Origin: Paraburkholderia bryophila
Lineage (GTDB): Bacteria; Pseudomonadota; Gammaproteobacteria; Burkholderiales; Burkholderiaceae
Assembly (NCBI RefSeq): GCF_003269035.1
Contig: NZ_QLTK01000001.1
Span: 124,001-188,000 of the forward strand
DNA: 64,000 nt
Direction of reading: 5' to 3'
The position numbers and the translations under genes were made by a program. The notes under the pieces were generated by a model, which worked only from the letters and a program-made list of their open reading frames with translations, searched no databases and had not been told where the DNA came from. How positions within the stretch are numbered: position 1 is the stretch's first letter; each line of letters begins with the position of its first letter. Shown here in pieces: positions 7,348 through 15,956 of this stretch.

Positions 7348-8626
7348 CGCGGCGCTCGCGCCACGCTCCGGGTCGCGAGCCGACGCCCTGCACCCGCGCC
7401 TCGACGTGGCGGATGACGGATAACGTATGAGCGCGTTTGCCGCCGCCCTGAGCCGCCTCAAGCGGTTCGATTTCATCCGCGCCGAAGAAAAAGCGCTGCG
7501 CCGGCAGGTGCGGCATGCCGGCGTCGTGGCCCGGATCGTCGTCGAACCTCACGGCCACGTGGACGTGCTCGTCGATGTCGCGTTCGATCGATTCGACGGT
7601 CGCGATCATGCCGCTCAGCGCGATATCGAAGATGTCGGCGCGACCGCGCGGCCGCAGCCGCACCTGATCGCCGACGTGAACCTCGCCGCCCGCCACCCGC
7701 ACGCTGGCAAGCGGCGGCCGCGCGTCGAACGACGCGCCGGTGCGATCGGGTTCGATACGCGGGAAGTCGTCGAGCACGACCGGCGCGGCGAGCATCGTGT
7801 CGCAGCGTTGCTCGTCGCCGATCAGCACCGGCCAGACGCCGATGTTGCGACACGCGGCCGAGCAGGCGGCCAGTTCGTCCGGCGGATAGCGCGACGAGAT
7901 CCAGGCGCCATGCTCGATGGTGAGCACCGTGTGACATGACACCAGTGCGTGCAGCGACGCGGCATCGTGCGACATGCTGCGCACGCGACAAAGCGGCGTT
8001 TCGTTGACAATGCGCGCTCTGAGCCGATAAACCCCGCCGGCCACGCTCGACGCGCTCAATTCGACCCGCCCCTGCAGTGCCGCGCGAGTACGGCGCAGCG
8101 CGCCATGCACCGTGCCCTGCCGGTCCACGAGCGGTTCCAGTTCGCCGGAAGCGGCGAACGAAAATGCCGTTTCCCGTGGCGCTGTCAGCAAGTCGGCAAG
8201 CCGCTGCACGGGTACCGCGATATGACGCTCGAGCGCTTCCTGCCGCGAGGTGTAGCGTCGCCCATCGACATCGAGCCCGGGCACCGCGCGCCACACGGGT
8301 TCGCCCGCGCCGGGCCGTAGCGCCGCCAGTTCCGCCTCGTGTTGCGCCGCCAGCGCGAGCCGCCCGGTGATCTGCAAAAAGCCCGGCCGCACTGCCACGC
8401 GCGTCTGCGCGTTGCCGCGCAACAGGCACTCGCTCTGCGTCACCCAGGGATCGTTGCCGGACACCTCGGCATAGGCGCGGGGATACACGCCGCCAGACGG
8501 CCAGCGCCGAAGGTTATTCGTCGAGGCCAGCCGCGACGCATTCGGCAGAAAGCCGTCGTACAACACCGTCTGGACCACGCTTTCGACCGCGTTCACGATA
8601 TGTCCTCCGAGGCCGTCGACGAGCAT
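7334..8626 (-). CDS. Conserved protein of unknown function, 430 residues
   Basis: I do not recognise a named family with certainty. The protein is soluble with no signal peptide. Its N-terminus reads LVDGLGGHIVNAVESVVQ; a middle part has LVSCHTVLTIEHGAWISS and CDTMLAAPVVLDDFPRI; the last 110 residues contain an acidic DDDPGHDAG after an ATVESIERDIDEHVHVAVRF strand. From memory this resembles hypothetical proteins encoded beside uptake NiFe-hydrogenase genes in other bacteria, but no hydrogenase gene is in the window. ATG 8626 is chosen because the upstream extension is an arginine/proline run encoded by a GC hairpin. Its stop overlaps the end of the LysR gene by 14 bp. Confidence 0.6.
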   Translation of the reverse strand: MLVDGLGGHIVNAVESVVQTVLYDGFLPNASRLASTNNLRRWPSGGVYPRAYAEVSGNDPWVTQSECLLRGNAQTRVAVRPGFLQITGRLALAAQHEAELAALRPGAGEPVWRAVPGLDVDGRRYTSRQEALERHIAVPVQRLADLLTAPRETAFSFAASGELEPLVDRQGTVHGALRRTRAALQGRVELSASSVAGGVYRLRARIVNETPLCRVRSMSHDAASLHALVSCHTVLTIEHGAWISSRYPPDELAACSAACRNIGVWPVLIGDEQRCDTMLAAPVVLDDFPRIEPDRTGASFDARPPLASVRVAGGEVHVGDQVRLRPRGRADIFDIALSGMIATVESIERDIDEHVHVAVRFDDDPGHDAGMPHLPAQRFFFGADEIEPLEAAQGGGKRAHTLSVIRHVEARVQGVGSRPGAWRERRVNPS

Positions 8627-8672
8627 GCGAACCCGCCATGCCGCTCGGTGCGTCGTACGAATCGACTGGCAC

Positions 8673-8700
8673 GGCGGCGGCGCCCGCAGGCGCCGCCGCC
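8673..8700. repeat. GC-rich perfect inverted repeat (12-bp arms)
   Basis: GGCGGCGGCGCC and its complement flank a CGCA loop. It lies between copC and the 430-residue protein gene, upstream of the latter. There is no T-run on the minus strand, so it is not a standard terminator for the copper group; a structural or attenuating role is possible. Confidence 0.55.
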
Positions 8701-8764
8701 GTGCTTCACGTGTCTTTTTGATAATAGTACGTTTCACACGCTTCGCGAGGCCCGGCAGCCTCGT

Positions 8765-8798
8765 GCGCTGCGTCGTCGCGCGAACGACGACGCAGCGC
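8765..8798 (-). terminator. Long perfect hairpin (14-bp arms) just after copC
   Basis: Arms GCGCTGCGTCGTCG and CGACGACGCAGCGC enclose a six-base loop, 14 bp beyond the copC stop in the direction of transcription. No clear U-tract follows on the minus strand. It may act as a processing or 3'-end stabilising element, or as a weak terminator ending the copper group before the next gene. Confidence 0.45.
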
Positions 8799-8812
8799 TT
8801 TCCTGCTTGCGC

Positions 8813-9193
8813 TTACTTCACGTTGAAGCCGTAGTCGCCGTGCGTGCGATGGCCGTCGTCGGCCACCGCCACCCAGTGCACCGTGTAGTGACCGGCGGCG
8901 AGCGGCGGCAACGGCACGGCGATCGCGGCGGCCTCGTGCGCGTCGACCGCGGACTTCTCCGTGTTGACCTGCCGGCCGCCCGCGTCAGTCACCGTCAGCG
9001 AACTGAAGGCCGGTTCCAGCGGGCCGTCGAATATCACCCGCACCTGCGCGGGCGACGCTACCGTCGCGCCCGCGCCCGGTTCCTGCTTCTGCGGAAACAC
9101 ATGCGCGAATGCAGCGCTCGCGCATGTGAGCGCGGCCACGAACGCGGTCAGTTTCGCGGCCTGAGGCAGTCTTGCCAGCCGATCGTTTTTCAT
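8813..9193 (-). CDS. copC: Periplasmic copper-binding protein CopC
   Basis: Small cupredoxin-like periplasmic protein of 126 residues. A Sec signal peptide ends ...SAAFA, leaving His31 as the mature N-terminus, as needed for a Cu(II) histidine brace. The C-terminal DGHRTHGDYGF supplies the other expected ligands, Asp113 and His115, so it looks like the Cu(II)-only class rather than a Met-rich Cu(I)/Cu(II) type. It is third in a minus-strand group DUF2946 protein, outer-membrane protein, CopC, with a gap of 30 bp to its upstream neighbour. A CopD permease gene is absent. No CopRS system or cop box was seen. Confidence 0.9.
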   Translation of the reverse strand: MKNDRLARLPQAAKLTAFVAALTCASAAFAHVFPQKQEPGAGATVASPAQVRVIFDGPLEPAFSSLTVTDAGGRQVNTEKSAVDAHEAAAIAVPLPPLAAGHYTVHWVAVADDGHRTHGDYGFNVK

Positions 9194-9223
9194 CGTGCTT
9201 CTCCTGCGTGACTGAAGTTCGGG

Positions 9224-10129
9224 TTACTGAAAGAGCGGTTTGCCGATCGTGGTCGGCGCGACGTCGTCGAGGAACACATGGGCCTGCACCAGAATGCCCA
9301 CGTGCGATCCGCTCGCGCGATTGATCGGGATCTGCGCTTCCACACCGAACTGACCGTAGCGGTTGATCCAGATGAAGCCCGGATTGACCGTGCCGGTGGT
9401 TTGCCCCTGGCTGCGCGACAGCGGGACTTCCACGAGCGGAATCAGGTTCGACAACGGCTGCGGCAGGCCGACGTCGCGGACGTGCTGTTGCAGGTACGGC
9501 AGGCTGTACTGGAACGTGAAGCCGTAGTTGAACGCGTTCGGTTGACCCGCGCCGGTGGTGAGCGCCGGACCCGCTTCGCCGGTGATCGCGATCGGCCGCA
9601 GATACGCCAGCGCGTCGGGCAGATCGCCCATGCCCTTGCCCGCGTAAATGGTTGGCGAAATGGTCGAGAAGTTGTCGCCGATGGCCCGGCTGCCGGTGCC
9701 GCCGAGGTCGGCATCCACGCCGACCGAGGTCATGAACTCGTGCGCGTCGTTGACGTACAGCATGTACTTCAGGCCGACCCCGACGTTGTCGAAGCCGCGC
9801 GCGGTCGGATTGTTCTGCATCACGTAACTGCCGTTGACGGACACCGCGAGACGCGGCGTGATCAGCTTGTCGTACTCGACGTTGAAGGTGTTGATGCTCT
9901 GATCGCCGTTGTCGCCGGGCACGCGCTGGTGGCCGTACTGGAAGTCGGCTTCGTCGCCGACACCGGGATCGTCGACGGCCATCGTCGCCGGGAAAATGCG
10001 GTCGCCGGCAATCGCGTGGGCGTGGGCTGGCGACGGTGCGCCGAGCAGAACGGTGGCGGCGGCCGCGATGAGCGAGGCGGCGCGCAGCGGGCGGCCGTTG
10101 CGCGTGGTGCGCGTGGAAGGGTTCAGCAT
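9224..10129 (-). CDS. Predicted outer-membrane beta-barrel protein in copper group
   Basis: A 301-residue exported protein with an N-terminal signal peptide (AASLIAAAATVLLGAPSPAHAHA region). The mature part begins HAIAGDRIFPATMAVDDPG and has the alternating polar/hydrophobic strand pattern of a barrel (VGVGLKYMLYV, FNYGFTFQYSLPYL, YGQFGVEAQIPI), ending in Phe-Gln. I do not know a named family; position between CopC and a DUF2946 protein suggests a role in copper handling at the outer membrane. The spacing of 102 bp to the upstream gene and 30 bp to copC supports one transcript. Confidence 0.75.
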   Translation of the reverse strand: MLNPSTRTTRNGRPLRAASLIAAAATVLLGAPSPAHAHAIAGDRIFPATMAVDDPGVGDEADFQYGHQRVPGDNGDQSINTFNVEYDKLITPRLAVSVNGSYVMQNNPTARGFDNVGVGLKYMLYVNDAHEFMTSVGVDADLGGTGSRAIGDNFSTISPTIYAGKGMGDLPDALAYLRPIAITGEAGPALTTGAGQPNAFNYGFTFQYSLPYLQQHVRDVGLPQPLSNLIPLVEVPLSRSQGQTTGTVNPGFIWINRYGQFGVEAQIPINRASGSHVGILVQAHVFLDDVAPTTIGKPLFQ

Positions 10130-10231
10130 GGTTCGTCCTGTTTCATGGGTCGTGACGCTGGCGCGCAGCGTCGAACCGACGTGCGGAGGCCGTCGCGTGC
10201 GCCGGGGCGCATCGCGACGCGATGACTTGAA

Positions 10232-10720
10232 TCAGGCGTTGAAGGGCGGCGCGCGGGGTTGCGCGAAGGCGAGCGGCTCGACGCGGCGAACGCTTTCGAA
10301 GCGGGTGGCGACGATGTGCTGGCGCGCCCGCACGGCGACGGTGAAGAGCGTCTCGACGCTCGCCACGGCCGGCATGTGGGCGAGCAGGCTGCAGTAGCCG
10401 CAGGCGTCGCCGTCGGACATCGACGTGTGCTGGGTGGGTTTGCCGGTGGGGTCGGTCGGAGTGCTGGCGGTGGCTTGAGCGGAGAGATTGCTCTGCGTGG
10501 AAGACATGTCGTGCAGCGAAGCCATCGCATGCATCGGCTTCATCGAGTCCATCGAGCCCATCTGCATGGACGCCATCGACGGCATCATGCAATGCTCGGG
10601 CATGCCACCTGCCGCCGTGTCGCGAGCGGCCAGCGTATGCGAAATGGTCGGCGCGAGCGTGGCCATCAGGATCGCCAACAATCCCAGCCAACTGCCGATC
10701 TTCCGATAGAAACGACTCAA
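10232..10720 (-). CDS. DUF2946-type exported Met/His-rich protein
   Basis: A 162-residue protein with an N-terminal hydrophobic segment (GLLAILMATLAPTISHTLA) followed by a Met/His/Ser-rich stretch with many candidate copper ligands (MPEHCMMPSMASMQMGSMDS and more) and a conserved DACGYCSLLAH motif typical of DUF2946 proteins. It is first in the minus-strand copper group. The Met and His clusters, and the company of CopC, suggest periplasmic copper binding. The DUF assignment is from memory of the CxxC segment. Confidence 0.75.
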   Translation of the reverse strand: MSRFYRKIGSWLGLLAILMATLAPTISHTLAARDTAAGGMPEHCMMPSMASMQMGSMDSMKPMHAMASLHDMSSTQSNLSAQATASTPTDPTGKPTQHTSMSDGDACGYCSLLAHMPAVASVETLFTVAVRARQHIVATRFESVRRVEPLAFAQPRAPPFNA

Positions 10721-10926
10721 GATACGCCCGACGACACGATGAGAAGCTGTCGCCGATTATGCCACGGCCTCCCCTGCCTGCCGACTGTCCGAGGGGCCGT
10801 TATGCCGGACATTTGCCCGCCCGCCAGGCGTTTTCGCGCACCCGGTCAATAGAGCGAACTGCCGACGGCAAAGCCCCGGCAGACAGAGCACAATGCCGTG
10901 ATCCCGGCTTCCGGCACGGAGTGTTC

Positions 10927-12279
10927 ATGAAAGCGCAGCGCCCGCCGTCCCCGTCTTTTCCCGACGATCACCCGCATGCCGAGTGGCGCGATCACACGCT
11001 CTCTTATGTGATCGTGGCCGCGCTGGTCATCTTGCTGGTAACACTAGGCGTCTGGCTGATCGATCCCGCGCCGCCGAAAACCATCACGATGAGCGCGGGT
11101 CCGCACGACAGTTCTTTCGTCGTCGCCGCCGACCAGTACAGGAAAATCCTCGCTCGCAACGGCATCAAGCTGAACGTGCTGGAGTCGGACGGCTCGGTGC
11201 AGAACCTGCAGCGTCTGCTGGACCCGAAACAGCACGTCGATGTCGCGCTCGTGCAAGGCGGCGTCGCCGATGGTTCCGACACGTCGTCGCTGATGTCGCT
11301 CGGCAGCGTGTTCTACATACCCGTGGTGGTGTTCTATCGCGGCACGGGGGTGAGCGAGCTTTCACAACTGGAAGGCAAGCGGATCGCGGTGGGCCGCGAA
11401 GGCAGCGGCACACGCATGCTGGCGCTCAAACTGCTGGACGCGAACGGCATCGAGCCCGGCGGCAGCACGGTGCTGGTGCCGAGCGATGGCATGCAAGCCG
11501 CCACCCAACTGGTCGCGGGCGAGGTCGACGCGGCCATCCTGAACGGCGATTCGGCCACGCGCGGCCTGATGCTGCGCCTGCTGAAAGTGCCGGGCGTGTC
11601 GGTGATGAATTTCGACGAAGCCAGCGCCTATACGCGGCTCTTTCCGTATCTGGACGAGATCGATCTGCCGCCCGGCGTGCTCGATCTGAAGCACAGAATT
11701 CCGCCCGAGACCGTGCATCTGATCAGCCCGACGGTGGAGCTGGTGGCGCGCACCAGCCTGCATCCGGCGATCTCCGATCTGCTGATCGAAGCCGCCCAGG
11801 AAGTGCACGGCATGCCGGGGCTGTTGCAACACGCGGGCGAGTTTCCGAATGCGGTGGCGCGCGAGTATCAGATCAGCGAAGACGCGCAGCGCTACTACAA
11901 GACCGGCAAGAGCTTTCTGTACCGCACGCTGCCGTTCTGGCTGGCGAGTATCGGCGACCGCACGCTGGTGTTGCTGCTGCCGATGGCCGTGCTCCTGTTC
12001 CCCGCGATGCGGCTGATTCCGGCGCTGTACCGGTGGCGGGTGCGTTCACGCATCTATCGGTATTACGGGTCGCTGATCGCGATCGAGCGCGGCGCGCTCG
12101 CCGATTCGACCGATGCGGAACGACAACGGCTATTCGTTGAGCTGGATCAGATCGAGGCGTCGCTGAACCGGCTGCGTATGCCGCTTGCTTATGCGGATGC
12201 GTTTTATGTGCTGCGGGAGCACGTCGGCTTCGTGCGCAGCCGGCTGGCGGCTGCGGCGCGGGAACACAGCCACCCCTAG
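10927..12279 (+). CDS. TAXI-family solute-binding protein, membrane-anchored, orphan
   Basis: A 450-residue protein with a cytoplasmic N-terminus, a membrane helix at about 25-45, then a periplasmic substrate-binding domain of the TAXI type (TITMSAGPHDSSF, VDVALVQGGVADG, KRIAVGREGSGTR), a second helix at about 340-362 (LVLLLPMAVLLFPAM) and a cytoplasmic tail. Usual TAXI proteins are free periplasmic partners of TRAP permeases; none is next to this gene. The anchored form suggests a sensory or accessory role rather than bulk uptake. ATG 10927 has GGAG upstream. A terminator follows directly. Confidence 0.85.
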   Translation: MKAQRPPSPSFPDDHPHAEWRDHTLSYVIVAALVILLVTLGVWLIDPAPPKTITMSAGPHDSSFVVAADQYRKILARNGIKLNVLESDGSVQNLQRLLDPKQHVDVALVQGGVADGSDTSSLMSLGSVFYIPVVVFYRGTGVSELSQLEGKRIAVGREGSGTRMLALKLLDANGIEPGGSTVLVPSDGMQAATQLVAGEVDAAILNGDSATRGLMLRLLKVPGVSVMNFDEASAYTRLFPYLDEIDLPPGVLDLKHRIPPETVHLISPTVELVARTSLHPAISDLLIEAAQEVHGMPGLLQHAGEFPNAVAREYQISEDAQRYYKTGKSFLYRTLPFWLASIGDRTLVLLLPMAVLLFPAMRLIPALYRWRVRSRIYRYYGSLIAIERGALADSTDAERQRLFVELDQIEASLNRLRMPLAYADAFYVLREHVGFVRSRLAAAAREHSHP

Positions 12280-12299
12280 GCGGGGTGGCTGGGATTTTT
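12267..12299 (+). terminator. Rho-independent terminator at the end of the TAXI gene
   Basis: CAGCCACCCC pairs with GGGGTGGCTG around a five-base loop, followed by GGATTTTTA. The left arm overlaps the last codons of the TAXI gene. On the other strand it abuts the end of the proQ-like gene, so it separates two convergent transcripts. Confidence 0.8.
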
Positions 12300-13167
12300 A
12301 TGCTGCTGGCGTAGCCGGCGGGGTGTCGGCTGCTGCGGGTGACGGCTCAGTCGGCTCGGTCGGCTCGGTCGACGGCTCCGCCGCGTCAGCGGCCGGCGCT
12401 TCTGCAGCCGCTTCATGACCAACTGCCACGTCAGCCGCGCTGGCTTGCGCCGTGCTGTCGCCGCCGGCTTCGGTCGAAGCCGAAGTGTTTGCCGACGTTT
12501 CTGCCGAAGCCGCTGCGTCAGCTTCAGCCGAAGCGCCCACCGCCGTTGCGTCCGCAGCCGCAGCCGCAGCCGCCTTCTGCGCCCCACGACCCGCACGATG
12601 CGCCTGCAGGCGCTGCGCGCCCGCCGCTTCCTGCGCGCTCACCGTGCCGGCTTCGCTGCCCGTCAGATCCACCCGTGCCGCGCCTTCCACCAGGCACTTC
12701 CAGTAGCGGCTGCCACGGCACCACGTCTTGATCGCGTCGCGCAATTCCGCTTCGCTCAGCGACAGTTCCTTCGCGTGGACCACGATATCCTCGAAAATGC
12801 CGACCTTCAGCGGCAGCTTCGGCGCCGGATTCTTCGGGAACGCGTTCGGAAAACGCTTCTGCAGTCGGCCGATCGATTTCACCACCGGGTCCACCGGCTT
12901 CGCATCCGCCGCCGGCCTCGCGTGCGAGGACGGCCGGGCGCGCGCGGGCGCCTGGGCGTTGGCATCCCCATTGGCGGTCGGCTTTGCATCGGGCGCGTGA
13001 CGGCGCTGCGGCTGCGCAGGCTTCGCGCGATGCCGTTCGCCAGCCTGGGCAGCGGGCTTCGCGCCAGGCTTGGAACCACGCTTTGCATCCGGCTTGGCGG
13101 CAGGCGCCGCTTCGGCTCGCGCCGCGGCCAGTTGCTTCTTCAGTTCGGCAAGTTGTTCGAAACCCAT
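12298..13167 (-). CDS. proQ: ProQ/FinO-domain RNA-binding protein with long Ala-rich tail
   Basis: Predicted RNA chaperone. The ProQ/FinO core lies at about residues 90-175: KSIGRLQKRFPNAFP, PLKVGIFEDIV, ELSLSEAELRDAIKTWCRG, SRYWKCLVEGAARVDLTG. An N-terminal coiled segment (GFEQLAELKKQLAAARAEA) leads into a Lys/Pro/Ala-rich basic linker, suited to RNA contact. After the core come about 110 residues dominated by Ala, Glu, Ser and Thr with several imperfect repeats, which is unusually long. ATG 13167 is chosen over a TTG three codons earlier. The gene is convergent with the TAXI gene. Confidence 0.85.
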   Translation of the reverse strand: MGFEQLAELKKQLAAARAEAAPAAKPDAKRGSKPGAKPAAQAGERHRAKPAQPQRRHAPDAKPTANGDANAQAPARARPSSHARPAADAKPVDPVVKSIGRLQKRFPNAFPKNPAPKLPLKVGIFEDIVVHAKELSLSEAELRDAIKTWCRGSRYWKCLVEGAARVDLTGSEAGTVSAQEAAGAQRLQAHRAGRGAQKAAAAAAADATAVGASAEADAAASAETSANTSASTEAGGDSTAQASAADVAVGHEAAAEAPAADAAEPSTEPTEPTEPSPAAADTPPATPAA

Positions 13168-13205
13168 AGCGCACAATCGATCGAGAAAGACGAGATTGTA
13201 TCAGC

Positions 13206-15101
13206 GTGTGGAAACCCGCTCGTGACAACGCTCAGCGGTCTGTTCATACGGCCCGCGTACCGATGAATCCGTCGAAGTCAGCGACGCGCCGGCGTGGCGA
13301 TTTCACCTTCGTGCGCAGGCAGGCCCGACACCGTCACGAATTCACGCGACCGCTGGCGGGTTCGTCGGCGGCGACGCTGATCATTTTCGTGCCGCTGGCG
13401 TTTCTGTCCGGCGTGACCGGTGCGTTCTTCAAGACGCTCTCGGTTACCATGGCGAGCGCGCTGTTCATTTCGTTTCTCGTCACATGGCTTGCGGTGCCGA
13501 TTCTGTGCGACCGTTGGCTCAAACCGCACGACGCCGACGAACCTCGCGAAACCCGCTTCGCCGCGTGGATGAACCGGCGCCACGCGGGGTTGGTCGAGCG
13601 CGTGACCGGTCGACCGGTCCTCGTGCTGCTCGGCCTGCTGCCGTTGATCGTAGCGGCCGCGTTCGCGTTCACGCGGGTGGGCAGCGGCTTCATGCCGAGC
13701 ATGGACGAAGGCGGCTTCGTGCTCGACTATCACACCGAACCCGGCACGTCGGTAACCGAGACCGACCGGCTGATGAAACAGATCGAAGGTATCATCCGCG
13801 CCAATCCAAATGTCGCGACGTATTCTCGCCGCACCGGCGCGGGCCTCGGCGGCGATCTGAACGAGCCGAACAAGGGCGACTTCTTTATCCGCCTGAAGTC
13901 GGGTCAGCGCGAGCCGATCGAGACGGTCATGGAAGAAATCCGCTCGAAGGTCGACACCCAGGTGCCCGGTGTGAGCATTGAACTCGCGCAGTTGATGGAG
14001 GATCTGATCGGCGATCTGACGGCCGTGCCGCAGCCGGTGCAGATCAAGATCTATGCCGACGACCAGACCACGTTAAACGCGACCGCAAAGAAAGTCGCCG
14101 CGCGAATCGGCAGGATTCAGGGCGTGGTGGACGTGAACGACGGCATCAACCCGGCCGGCGACGCGCTCGAACTTCACATCCGTGCGGAAGCGGCGGCGGC
14201 CGAGGGCATGGACCCGCAGTCGGTCGCGCAGGCGGTGTCCGACATGGTGGAAGGCAACGTGGCGACACAATTCCAGAGCGGACCGAAGACGGTCGGCGTA
14301 CGGGTGTGCGTGGCGGGTGCGATGACGCTGACCGATACGCAACTGGCGCGCTTACAGATTCGCGCGCCGGACGGTCATCTGTTTGCGTTGAACCGCGTGG
14401 CCGAACTGGTGACCGTAACCGGCCAGCCGGAAATCAGCCGCGACAATCTGAAGCGGATGGTCGCGGTCACCGCGCGCATCGATGGGCGCGATCTGGGTTC
14501 GACCATCGCCGACGTGCAGAAAGCGCTCGGCGATAACAACCTGTTGCCCCGTGGCGTGTACTACGAATTGGGCGGCTTGTACCAGCAACAGCAGATCGCG
14601 TTCAAGGGCCTGCTGAGCGTGTTCGGCGCGGCCATCGCGCTGGTGTTCGGCCTGCTGCTGTTTCTCTACGAGCGCTTTCGCGTCGCGCTGGCGGTCATGG
14701 CGATGCCTCTGCTCGCCGCCGGCGCGGTGTTCATCGGCTTATGGGCAACCAGCATCGAACTGAACATCTCCGCGATGATGGGGATGACGATGATTATCGG
14801 CATCGTGACCGAGGTGGCGATTTTCTACGTGTCGGAATTGCAGGCGCTGATGCGCGACGACGAAATGCCGCTCGAAACGGCCTTGATCGCCGCCAGCCGC
14901 AATCGTCTGCGCCCCATCGCGATGACGACGATCGCCGCGATTCTGGCGCTGCTGCCGTTGGCCTTCGCACTCGGTCAAGGTTCGGCGATGCAGCAGCCGC
15001 TGGCCATTGCGATCATCTCCGGTTTGATGGTGCAGTTGCCGCTGGTGCTGCTCCTGCTACCGGTGCTGCTGAAGCTGCTGATGAAACGACAAGCCATCTA
15101 G
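13206..15101 (+). pseudogene. 5'-truncated RND efflux permease
   Basis: Residues from about 45 onward align in character with the second half of an RND pump: TRPLAGSSAATLIIFVPLAF, FLSGVTGAFFKTLSVTMASA, the periplasmic GSGFMPSMDEGGFVL start of the second porter domain, and the last membrane helices. A full permease has about 1030-1060 residues; here some 590 remain and the first about 430, with membrane helices 1-4 or so and the first porter domain, are missing. The sense codons before about 13338 show no RND character. The second half resembles metal- or drug-efflux members. No adaptor or outer-membrane partner is nearby. It is unlikely to work. Confidence 0.75.
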
Positions 15102-15128
15102 CTTCAGACAAGACGCCCCGCGCGGCCG

Positions 15129-15956
15129 CTAACCCGGCAAGACATCCGCAAAGCCGCCCAGTTTCGCGCCCGTTGCCCGGATCGCCGCCGCGACTCGCGG
15201 CGACAGCAGCGCCTGCAGTTCGTCGGCGTGCCGGTAATGGCGCATGCCGTGACTCAGCGCGCGCTCGCCGGCCATGGCGGGATGGCAGTAAATCTCGCTC
15301 ACGCCATCGGGCAAATCCGCCAGCGCCGCGAGCCATGCCGCTTCGTCCATCCGGCCGCTATCGGCGACCCCGACCACGTAATCGTTGTGCACGATCCCCG
15401 CGCGATCCAGCCGCGCCCGCACCGTGGCAATCCATGGCCTCAGCCAGAGCGGCGCCCCCACCTCGAACGGCAGACGCATCGCGCGCATGCCGTATTCGCG
15501 GCCGATCTGCAGGATCAGGCCCAGCACCGTGGGATGCAAATGAAAATGCTTGTGCGTGTTGACGTGGTCGAGTGTTAAACCGGTGCGGGCAAACGCGTCG
15601 AATTGCGCGCGAATCTCTCGCGCAAGTTGTCTGCGCACATGCGGCAGGAAGAAAAATCGCGCACCGTCCCACGCCATGTCGTCGCCGAAACGGCCGTGTT
15701 CGTCGAGCAACGCGGCGATCTCCGCGCGCGGCGTGAGCGCGTCGCCATCGGCCAGCACCAGATGCAGGCCGACGCGCAAGCGCGGCAACGTGCGCGCGCG
15801 CGCCACCGCATCGGCGGCGGCCGGCGCGCCGATCATCAGACTCGCGGCGCTCAGCACGCCGTCGCGATGCGCGCGTTCGACCGCCAGATTCACGCGCGGG
15901 TGCAAACCGAAATCGTCGGCGGTCACGATCAGCGCGCGTGGCCGGCTAGCCGCCAT
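15129..15956 (-). CDS. hpnK: Hopanoid biosynthesis deacetylase HpnK
   Basis: YdjC/ChbG-type metal-dependent carbohydrate deacetylase of 275 residues. The metal-binding segments TADDFGLHP (Asp14/Asp15), VGLHLVLADG and LDHVNTHKHFHLHP are present. In the accepted route HpnK removes the acetyl group from N-acetylglucosaminyl-bacteriohopanetetrol made by HpnI, before HpnJ acts. The gene is last in a three-gene minus-strand block and overlaps the upstream glycosyltransferase gene by 11 bp. It is convergent with the truncated RND gene, with 27 bp between. Other YdjC family roles are possible, but the hpn context is strong. Confidence 0.88.
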   Translation of the reverse strand: MAASRPRALIVTADDFGLHPRVNLAVERAHRDGVLSAASLMIGAPAAADAVARARTLPRLRVGLHLVLADGDALTPRAEIAALLDEHGRFGDDMAWDGARFFFLPHVRRQLAREIRAQFDAFARTGLTLDHVNTHKHFHLHPTVLGLILQIGREYGMRAMRLPFEVGAPLWLRPWIATVRARLDRAGIVHNDYVVGVADSGRMDEAAWLAALADLPDGVSEIYCHPAMAGERALSHGMRHYRHADELQALLSPRVAAAIRATGAKLGGFADVLPG

